DNA of 17,054 nt from positions 1 to 17,054 of the forward strand of contig JAOXYB010021936.1 in assembly GCA_028565635.1 (NCBI GenBank), in the 5' to 3' direction. The first letter of the stretch is position 1, and each line of letters opens with the position of its first letter. The translations under genes were made by a program, and so were the position numbers. This DNA comes from Phoronis ovalis. Taxonomy: Eukaryota; Phoronida; Phoronidae. Of this stretch, positions 10,988 to 17,054 are shown piece after piece. A model generated the notes under the pieces. It did no database searches and was not told the origin of the DNA. It worked only from the letters and a program-made list of their open reading frames with translations.

Positions 10988-11160
10988 GCACCCCCCTTTT
11001 GAAATAGGAGGAACATATTTAATGATAACGCACCCCCCCCCCCCTTTTGAAATGGGAGGACCATTAATGTAATGTTAACTTTGAAGCAGTAACGCACCCT
11101 CCTTTTTGAACTGACAGGAAAACATGCGCACCTGCCCGCACCCCCCCCTTTTGGAACAGA
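10988..11160. repeat. Four-copy GCAC(C)n-TTTTGAA repeat with poly-C runs
   Basis: Copies begin at 10988, 11030, 11094 and 11138. Each reads GCAC plus a C-run, then TTTTG and a GGAGGA- or ACAGGA-like tail. C-runs are 6 (copy 1), 12 (copy 2, 11033-11044), interrupted by T (copy 3) and 8 (copy 4). On the minus strand, the sense strand of BCKDHB, these are G-runs. The spacing is irregular (42, 64 and 44 bp), so it is not a clean minisatellite. Confidence 0.85.
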
Positions 11161-11182
11161 AAGATTTTTTATGACATTAGCA

Positions 11183-11188
11183 TTTATT
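11183..11188 (-). promoter_or_regulatory. Candidate polyadenylation signal AATAAA for BCKDHB
   Basis: The plus-strand TTTATT reads AATAAA on the BCKDHB sense strand, about 340 bases after its stop codon. It is the first canonical signal downstream; I see no AATAAA or ATTAAA between the stop and this point. About 25-45 bases further downstream the sense strand is G/GT-rich because of the C-run repeats, as expected of a downstream cleavage element. It lies inside the transposon-like element. Actual use is inference. Confidence 0.45.
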
Positions 11189-11359
11189 CTGGGCGTATTG
11201 TTACAATTGGAGTGGAAATGTCCTTTTTTAAATTATTTTGCTTGTCAATTTTTTTCTGGCAGCCCGGAGATGTTTTTTGGATTACTGAACTGATATTATC
11301 TGAAATCGGTAATTCTAAAAACATCACAAACGCTTTTGAAAAAGTGTCTGACGGGCCTG

Positions 11360-11526
11360 GAATTGCACTATCATACAATAGATAAAATACAGCTGTAATA
11401 CTATCAGAAAATTTCACTGCTTTTATCAGACCTTTACTTTTATACAGCTGTCTCAATTATTTAAAAAGTGGATTGCAGTGGAAACAGAATTAGGTATTCA
11501 AATTTGTCTGAGTGATCTTATAAGAA
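11360..11526 (-). other. BCKDHB: Likely BCKDHB 3' UTR
   Basis: This is the sequence immediately after the BCKDHB stop codon, up to the edge of the transposon-like element. No canonical polyadenylation signal is present in it on the minus strand, so the transcript probably continues into the element. The open frame crossing this region and the element (11184-11456, minus) matches no protein I know and is probably chance. Confidence 0.5.
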
Positions 11527-11667
11527 CTAATAATTGATTAAAGTTTTAATAGCTTCGAAGCATCTCCACTTGTCTGGTAAATAAAATGGTTCAAACACAT
11601 GAGGAAATGGAGTATCCCAACCACATACTCTGGTAACAGGGGCTTCTAGATTAAGGAAACATTCAGC
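11527..11667 (-). CDS. BCKDHB: BCKDHB last coding exon and stop codon
   Basis: The acceptor is TTAATTTCAG|GCTGAA at 11669-11668. It encodes 46 residues, [20 protein letters not shown] onward, ending EAIKTLINY and TAG (11527-11529). The terminal INY matches the vertebrate C-terminus. It is separated from the previous exon by a 4.3-kb repeat-filled intron. Confidence 0.95.
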   Translation of the reverse strand, partial: AECFLNLEAPVTRVCGWDTPFPHVFEPFYLPDKWRCFEAIKTLINY

Positions 11668-14600
11668 CTGAAATTAAGATAATTAAAATACAACCTACAG
11701 AAATAAAATCATGATTTAATTCAACATACAATACAATACATATTAACACATAGGAATTTCAATCAAGATTATCGACACAAAATAAAAAAATGTGGTATTT
11801 ATCAATACCTTGATGATCGATTGATAAAAATGAAATCTCACGACATCATAGCTGTCAAGTCTCCCGTTGCAAGAGTGAGATTACCTCTTTATAGCTCTTT
11901 CATACTTAGTTGAAATCAGGGTACCGCTGTCATTATAAACTACAACTATCCATGATGTAATGGTTGATGAGGTAAAGAGAGAAATTTTTTTGAGTCTATC
12001 TTTATTATAATAATAATATAATTTTCTACTTTAATTTTACAATCATGTAAATACTAAAACGCACCTCTCTGTTTAAAAAGCATCCCCTATTAAAGTTGCA
12101 TTTCAGAAATCATTGCATATTCATTGAATAGAATGAAATTTTTACCAAAGGCATATAAATATTAGTCTCTACATAGACTATTTATGTTATAAATTTTCAG
12201 AAATTTAAAAATTGTGTAAAAATTGTTTACATCAACAGTATCAGAAAAGCGATAATGAAGAATGTCTAACTTCAATTCAGCAGTATTTATCTACTGCAAA
12301 ATGTAAGACTTGGATATAACACATTTAATAAAAACAAGACATTTGTCATGTGGCATAAGGCCACAACTGATGTAACCGCAGTGGTGGTGCAAAGGCTGGC
12401 CATGCTGGAAGTAGTGCCAAAATCTTAAATTTATGATTTTTCTTTTTTCCTCCTTGGCGCTGGCCTTTTTGTTTGTTTCTGTTTGAAAGGGAAATCACTG
12501 TACAAGGGTTGAAACTAATATTAGCTTTTTAAAGTAAAATAAACTAAAATATGATAGGATTATTTGCGCAAAGCTATGAATCTTGTCAGTTGTTAGGTTG
12601 CATTTTTCTGGGGGTAGTCTACATAGTGGAATAGCAAAAACTGTTGGTGGTCATGCCTGCACGAACAGTTAACTGGGAGTAGTATACATAATAATCTTCA
12701 GTTCTTAACAGTTAATTTTCTTTGCACAATGCTTGGGAATGGGAGAATCAACTGTGTCCTTATACCCTGTGTAATGCTCATCATATCCTTAGGATAACAT
12801 CATGTTGTGGTTTGTAGCTCTGATTTGTATCTGAGCAGGCAAAAGCAGATACAATGTCAAAGATTTAGATCAGCATTTGACCTACTTCAAGGTTGTTTTA
12901 AAAAGTCACATAGCCTAATACAACCACCACTTCAATGCCTTCTTGAATCCATCTTTGAATCGTCCAGTCAACACTTTGTCTTTATTGAAATGGGAACAAC
13001 ATGACATGCCCACATGGCAACAAACATGCATGGCCATCAGTCGGCCATATCAGAAGTGATCAAGGTCAAAATTATTATCAATCCTGAAATTTGACCTGTA
13101 CTTATTCTGAAAAAATATGAAGCTGGACAAAGAAAGTATTACATACAACAAAAAATGTCAAACATTCCGATTGGTATTTGACCTACTTTTCGTTAATACA
13201 CCTACAAGTTGTCCAGTCAAAGCTTCCTCTTTCCCGAAATGGGCACAATATGACCTGCCCTTTTGGTATTCCTGGTCAATATTATACCTCACCTGTACTT
13301 TGACCTATTTATATCCTGTACTGAATATGAAGCTGATTAAATAAAAACTGAAGTCCGTAGTTATTGTGATTATAAAGAAAGTATGCACAGCAAAAAAAAT
13401 ATTGAAGATTCATATCGGCTACTTTTCAAGTTTTTTTTAATTGTCACCTAGCCTAATACACCCTGAAACTTGAAGCCTTTATAGAAACACCTTAGAATCA
13501 ACCAGGCAGCATTTCATCTTTCTGGCTATAGATGCAACATGACGTGCTCTCTCAGAAGTCAGTCATATCGGTATGAGTCCAAACTTATACATACAAATCT
13601 TGTTATCCTTTGATATCATTACAATGACAGCTCTCTAAGCCAAACATTCAAATACCTATGCAAGTGATTTTGGCAATTTTGAATTATTCTTGGAAATAAT
13701 CTATTTTAAGATACACCCAAGTAGATAGCGTATGCCATGTTAGTAACACCTTGTCCATCTTTTAAGAAAATTACGCAGCAGGCAATATAGCTGTTAAATG
13801 AGAACTCATATATATATTCTTAAAGTGAATAAAGTGCCACTAACAAAACAGAAGCCATGCCTTTAAGGACATGTTCAAAGAATAATATCCCACATAAATT
13901 ATCAAATTAATAAATCTATTTTGAAATAACTTCAAAATGGATAGATAATTGGCTCGTGGGCAATTATTCTTTTTAAAAGATGTACATAAACGAATGGTTT
14001 ATGTTAGTGGCATCTTGTTCATTACCTATCACCTTTGTATGACATTTTGTTTTCATATTAAAACAGTGCAAAAGTAATTACCTGAGGGAAAACGTAGATC
14101 AAAGGCTGAATGAAAAATCGTGTTAAAAAGGAGTAGTTTCTTAACTAAGTATGTTAAGAGTACATAATTAATGAAATATTGGCATATAAGGTGCTGTTTT
14201 TAGAATGTAACTCTGCCAAAGAGTATTTTTTTACCATGATATTTGATTGCATAAAAAAGGATATGTTTCTTACTGATTGAGTCTGCCAAAATATCACTCT
14301 TTAAACTTGCAAGTCTGCCAAGGAGTGGCTTTTTTAGCAAGCTATATACACATTCAGGGTATGTTTTTTAACCCTGTGAACGTAAATGTGGACCAAATGT
14401 GGACCCACGCTTAACATAATTGCCCCCCAGGAGTAATTACTAATTCTATTTATAAAGTAAAAATCACCTGTGTATGACATTTTTTTTTCATTTTAAAAGA
14501 ATACAGGAAATTTAATAATTTATATAACAAAGGCATATGTGGGTATCACCTGTGTATAACGTTTTATTTTCATTTCAGAACAGTGTAAAAAGAAACCAAT

Positions 14601-16659
14601 AATATTACACTATACAAGAAGATGAGGGAATGTGTCATAATACAAATGTTTCTTCAGGCCATACCAAAAATAAAAGTTGTTTAACAGGTGAAATTCCTCA
14701 AAAAACTGAGTTGGTAGGGCAGTTTTTATTATTTAAAGAAGTGTTTAAGGGGCGAAAGCCCTTAAAAATGGAGTCAGTCAGACTTTTATTTTGTATTAAA
14801 AGTGTATCAGACAACACTGTAAGAATTTGTGGGAATTAGGTTTTTGTCTTTACTGATTTTTTCACTATAAACAAGTAAAACAATTAAAATGCCAAATTTT
14901 AAAGCAATTGGACCTGTTAAACAAATTTCAAAAATAAAAGTAAAATCACCAAATTTGAAGCGGCCTCACCTGTTAAACAAGGCTTACTTTGGACTCGCCT
15001 AATCTGCTTTTTTGTTGGTTAAGAAAATCAGATTTAAAGAGGATTCATGAATTATACTTTTTTTTGGCATAATTCAAATTGTCTAGCTTTGTAAAGATCT
15101 ATACCTTTACTACAGTTTTATTGTTTATTATACCAAAGAAGTTAGACCTAATGAACACATGAATATTGCAGCATTGGTTATAAATTTAAAGTGCTCTTTA
15201 CTATACATTTTTTAGTGCAGCAACTATAACAAAGAAGTTACAGCTACTGAACCCTAGAATGATACAATAATTAGTATTGCGGTATGGGGGCATTACATGC
15301 GTAGATGGGGGCAATATTTGTATAGATGGGGGCATTACTTGCAAACATATTTTCACAAGTACAGTCATTGTTAACAAGTCTCTTTTGTCAGTGACTGCAT
15401 GAACAGACTTATCATTATTAATAATATCATCACCAAATATGTTATGGGTAGTACTATCATCCATACAGCTGTATTTTGATACAGAAACAGTTATTTGCAC
15501 ATCTCCTGTCAGTGGTTGTTCAGATGCCCAGGAAGTACTTTATTTTTATATATACATGTATATAGGTATGCTCAGCTGGGACCTCAACCCAACTGACATC
15601 CTCTATATCAACCCTAGAAATTCTATTTGTTTTTGGGACTAATCAAATTTGATGAGAGAGGCAGTGTAAGTTGCTTTTCCGATATTTTTCATATGCAGCA
15701 TCATTCATGGACTTCCTCTATGCCATGCAAAAACAAGCCACATCCACTATAATTAAAATCGACTGAATAAACACCATATCCTCTATACTTGAGCTGCAAA
15801 AGCTAGACATCCTTTAAACTGAACCCTGAAAAATGGATGTACTCCAGCGGAGCATCCCCAAAAGTCATTACTATGAAGTGATCTCCTTGGGCATATTTTT
15901 ATATGTATTTGATAAAAACCAGATATTAATAAGAATAACACTTCAACTTAAAAGTCAGAGCACATTTTTAGCCATTTACCTGTACTGTTGAAGCGACTTC
16001 TGCAGCAAATCCTCCTGTTAAGGGTGCCTCATGAGACACTAACAATCGTCCAGTTTTACAAACAGACTATAAAATATATAAACAAATAGCTTTAACAAAA
16101 GTAGAGAAATGGCCAGAAATATCTTCTTAATTTTTACTGATTACCGCTTCCAAAATTGTAATAGAAGTTGCTCCTATTTTAGAATTGACATCGGATTTAT
16201 AAGGAATCTTTACAAACTTGTGTATTGTAACATTGTTGCATATATACTGTGGCAAACAGGATTTTACCAACCACTGAACTATGCACTGCCTCGTTTCAGT
16301 ATTACTGGTTTGCAGAATATTATGTCCTTGGGTGTTATAGCTTGATGAGCAAAATAAAAGTCACATATTACTATAAACAACTTCAGTTATAATCACAGTA
16401 AGCCACTTTGGTTTATCTGGGATAAATACTGGGTGCAGAAAATACAATACTATAGTTCATATCAAAACCAAAATTGAATATTAATTCCAGTAAATAGTTT
16501 ATTTAAAACTCACATTGCAAACCGTTTCTTCATCCCATGGTAAAATTGACTGTAAATCAATAACTTCACATGATACACCCAACTTTTTATGAGCCATCTC
16601 AGCAACTTCTCGTAATACGTGTATCTGTGTTCCATAACCAACTAAAGTGATATCCTTCC
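11527..16659 (-). CDS. BCKDHB: 2-oxoisovalerate dehydrogenase subunit beta (BCKDH E1-beta), C-terminal part, partial at window edge
   Basis: E1-beta pairs with E1-alpha as the alpha2-beta2 thiamine-diphosphate decarboxylase of the mitochondrial branched-chain 2-oxo acid dehydrogenase complex, which acts in valine, leucine and isoleucine breakdown in the matrix. Three coding exons are visible on the minus strand: 16514-16659, 15980-16066 and 11527-11667. Together they encode about the last 124 residues, which is the C-terminal transketolase-type domain; human E1-beta is 392 residues. Diagnostic stretches include [40 protein letters not shown] and [17 protein letters not shown]. These match branched-chain E1-beta much better than pyruvate dehydrogenase beta. 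All splice sites are GT/AG and phases agree. The active-site region, transit peptide and promoter lie beyond the right edge. No disruptive change is seen, so the gene looks functional. Confidence 0.95.
12351..12478. repeat. Dispersed ~130-bp repeat, copy 1
   Basis: It begins TGGCATAAGGCCACAACTGA and ends in CCTCCTTGGCGCTGGCC followed by a T-rich tail. A second, similarly oriented copy is at 16925-17054. The two share TCTTAAATTTATGA-type and TTTTTTCCTCCTTGGCGC blocks almost exactly, with small indels elsewhere. This is probably an interspersed element (SINE- or MITE-like). I see no convincing RNA polymerase III B box and no clear flanking duplication, so the class is unknown. Confidence 0.8.
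12841..13600. repeat. Diverged tandem repeat, about three units of 250-300 bp
   Basis: Three sets of anchors recur in the same order. A TTTGACCTACT-like block appears at about 12876, 13177 and 13418. GAAATGGGAACAACATGAC and its variants appear at about 12987, 13236 and 13524. An AATATGAAGCTG plus AAAGAAAGTAT block joins the units near 13113-13140 and 13325-13383. CACATAGCCTAATACA / CACCTAGCCTAATACA link units 1 and 3. Divergence is considerable, so the duplication is old. The short open frames here come from this repeat. Confidence 0.75.
14028..14080. repeat. ~50-bp interspersed repeat, copy 1
   Basis: ATCACCTTTGTATGACATTT is followed by a T-rich stretch, CAT-TTAAAA and CAGTGCAAAAG. It matches the copies at 14464-14512 and 14546-14598. 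Confidence 0.75.
14211..14336. repeat. Three CTGCCAA(A/G)GAGT-type repeats
   Basis: CTCTGCCAAAGAGTATTTTT (14211), GTCTGCCAAAATATCACTC (about 14281) and GTCTGCCAAGGAGTGGCTTT (about 14312) are diverged direct copies. They are spaced about 70 and 31 bp apart. No function can be read. Confidence 0.6.
14464..14512. repeat. ~50-bp interspersed repeat, copy 2
   Basis: It reads TCACCTGTGTATGACATTTT, a T-run, CATTTTAAAAGAATACAGG. It has the same orientation as the other two copies. Confidence 0.75.
14546..14598. repeat. ~50-bp interspersed repeat, copy 3
   Basis: It reads TCACCTGTGTATAACGTTTT, ATTTTCATTTCAGAACAGTG, then AAAAAG. It is closest to copy 2 at the 5' end and to copy 1 at the 3' end. Confidence 0.75.
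14745..14765. repeat. Short stem-loop TTAAGGG-GCGAAAG-CCCTTAA
   Basis: A perfect 7-bp stem (8 bp with the outer T-A pair) closes a 7-base purine-rich loop. It is deep in the BCKDHB last intron. It may be part of an unrecognised repeat; no terminator or RNA gene is inferred. Confidence 0.5.
14892..14983. repeat. Two-copy direct repeat around CACCTGTTAAACAA
   Basis: CCAAATTTTAAAGCAATTGG then ACCTGTTAAACAAA (about 14892-14925) recurs as CCAAATTTGAAGCGGCCTC then ACCTGTTAAACAAG (about 14950-14983). It is a local, diverged duplication. Confidence 0.65.
15284..15346. repeat. Minisatellite, 3 x 21 bp
   Basis: Three contiguous 21-bp units start at 15284, 15305 and 15326. Each begins ATGGGGGCA followed by ATAT- or TTAC-type sequence. 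Because 21 is a multiple of three, an open frame on the minus strand (15201-15500) shows a 7-residue repeat with MPP or LPP cores. This is in an intron and probably not translated. Confidence 0.85.
15980..16066 (-). CDS. BCKDHB: BCKDHB penultimate coding exon
   Basis: The acceptor is TTTTATAG|TCTGTT and the donor ACAGTACAG|GTAAAT. It has exactly 29 codons in phase 0 at both ends, [20 protein letters not shown] and nine more residues. The HEAPLTGGF motif is near-invariant in branched-chain E1-beta. Confidence 0.95.
16067..16513 (-). other. BCKDHB: BCKDHB intron between the first and second visible coding exons
   Basis: A 447-bp phase-0 intron with GT at 16513-16512 and AG at 16068-16067. The open frame at 16109-16345 (plus) has no recognisable relatives. 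No other feature is seen. Confidence 0.85.
16514..16659 (-). CDS. BCKDHB: BCKDHB antepenultimate visible coding exon
   Basis: The acceptor is AATTCACAG|GGAAGG at 16661-16660 and the donor is TGCAAT|GTGAGT at 16514/16513. Two bases complete a codon split with the previous, unseen exon (a Gly in the human protein). Then come 48 residues, [18 protein letters not shown] through [14 protein letters not shown]: the first strand and helices of the C-terminal domain. The entry phase equals that expected from the E-G junction in vertebrate E1-beta. Confidence 0.94.
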
Positions 16660-17054
16660 CTGTGAATTATAATACAGTTATGATTATTTGTTTTAAATGA
16701 AATCATTCTCTGTAGCTTTATATACCATAAACTTTTCCACATTCATCAGTTCTTCAGTGAAACAGAAAGAAAAACATACTAAGAAAATAATCAAGGTTGA
16801 CCTCTGGAAGACTACAACAGAACCAATTTTTAATTAATTACCACTAAAACAATCAAGGTATGAAGTGCGTTTAGAAATACAAGGGGATAAGGCAAAACAT
16901 ATGTGAGGTATTACCAGTGTTATATGGCATAAGGTCACAATTGATTTAAATCACAGTGCTAGTGAAGAGGCTGGCCCCTGCGGAAAGTAGTGCGAAAACC
17001 TTAAATTTATGATTTTTTCTTTTTTCCTCCTTGGCGCTGGCTTTTTTGGTTGTT
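16660..17054 (-). other. BCKDHB: BCKDHB upstream intron, cut by the window edge
   Basis: This is the sequence 5' of the 16514-16659 exon on the sense strand. The AG acceptor is at 16661-16660. No further BCKDHB exon is recognised before the edge. The right half is the second copy of the dispersed repeat. Confidence 0.8.
16925..17054. repeat. Dispersed ~130-bp repeat, copy 2 (cut at right edge)
   Basis: It begins TGGCATAAGGTCACAATTGA and shares AGTAGTGC, CCTTAAATTTATGATTTTT and TTTTTCCTCCTTGGCGCTGG with the copy at 12351-12478, in the same orientation. The sequence 5' of TGGCATAAGG does not match between copies, so that is the likely element boundary. Confidence 0.8.

Larger units (their letters stand above)
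10968..11359. mobile_element. Short non-autonomous DNA transposon with CAG...CTG ends and internal C-rich repeats
   Basis: The left end CAGGCCCGTCAGA (10968-10980) and right end TCTGACGGGCCTG (11347-11359) are perfect 13-bp inverted repeats. Each is flanked on the outside by GAATT (10963-10967 and 11360-11364), a probable 5-bp target-site duplication. The left half carries four diverged copies of a GCAC(C)n-TTTTG unit, resembling the subterminal repeats of some hAT elements; a related CTTTTGAAA lies near the right end at 11335-11343. No transposase frame is present. CAG...CTG termini suggest hAT, but the usual hAT duplication is 8 bp, so the superfamily is open. GAATT is AT-rich and near-palindromic, so chance is not excluded. 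Confidence 0.7.
11668..15979 (-). other. BCKDHB: Last intron of BCKDHB, 4312 bp, repeat-dense
   Basis: A phase-0 intron, GT at 15979-15978 and AG at 11669-11668. It carries several repeat families listed separately (12351-12478, 12841-13600, 14028-14598, 14211-14336, 14892-14983, 15284-15346). There is also a 9-bp inverted repeat TTTATCAAT / ATTGATAAA at 11798-11806 and 11820-11828. The open frames inside (12807-13004, 13117-13344, 14630-14839, 15201-15500, 15439-15642) follow the repeats and match no known family. Confidence 0.85.

Noticed and set aside
10988-11160. CRISPR-like array suggested by four spaced repeats
   Set aside because: The repeats are diverged, of unequal spacing and C-run based, lie in an animal genome and sit within a transposon-like element.
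11184-11456. 90-codon open frame on the minus strand next to BCKDHB
   Set aside because: It straddles the edge of the transposon-like element and the presumed 3' UTR, matches no family I recognise, and is explained by composition.
15201-15500. 99-codon minus-strand frame with a 7-residue repeat
   Set aside because: The repeat is only the translation of a 21-bp minisatellite in an intron. No gene context supports it.
15980-16659. Pyruvate dehydrogenase E1-beta as an alternative for the right-hand gene
   Set aside because: The C-terminal motifs ([26 protein letters not shown], terminal INY) are those of the branched-chain enzyme.

Overview
The window is animal nuclear DNA. It is AT-rich, with short exons bounded by GT/AG splice sites, long introns, simple repeats and several short non-autonomous transposon-like elements. 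Two protein-coding genes can be supported, both on the minus strand and in tandem. The families (a divergent synaptotagmin and the mitochondrial branched-chain keto acid dehydrogenase E1-beta) and the repeat texture suggest an invertebrate, perhaps a lophotrochozoan such as a mollusc. That assignment is inference with low confidence.

Layout from left to right. 1-155 is a TA/CA-rich microsatellite. 399-5125 (minus) is a complete five-exon gene for a 406-residue, membrane-anchored, tandem-C2 protein of the synaptotagmin family, closest by eye to synaptotagmin 12/15. All four introns have GT/AG ends and their phases join without a frameshift. Its first intron carries a 484-bp element with about 80-bp terminal inverted repeats and a separate 26-bp palindrome. 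5126-10967 is intergenic; no gene was recognised there. 10968-11359 is a 392-bp element with CAG...CTG ends, a 13-bp terminal inverted repeat, a 5-bp flanking duplication and four internal copies of a GCAC(C)n-TTTTG repeat. It lies just past the stop codon of the second gene and holds that gene's first canonical AATAAA signal.

11527-16659 (minus) is the 3' part of BCKDHB: its last three coding exons, encoding about the last 124 residues of the E1-beta subunit. The 5' part lies beyond the right edge. The last intron (11668-15979, 4.3 kb) is packed with diverged repeats: one copy of a dispersed ~130-bp element (the second copy is at the right edge of the window), a ~250-300-bp tandem family, a ~50-bp family in three copies, and a 3 x 21-bp array.

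The genes have no evident functional link: one is predicted to act in membrane trafficking and the other in valine, leucine and isoleucine breakdown. I see no CRISPR array, rRNA or tRNA gene, and no convincing previously undescribed multi-gene system. The best leads are the degenerate calcium sites of the synaptotagmin, the two short DNA elements, and possible use of one of them as the BCKDHB polyadenylation region.
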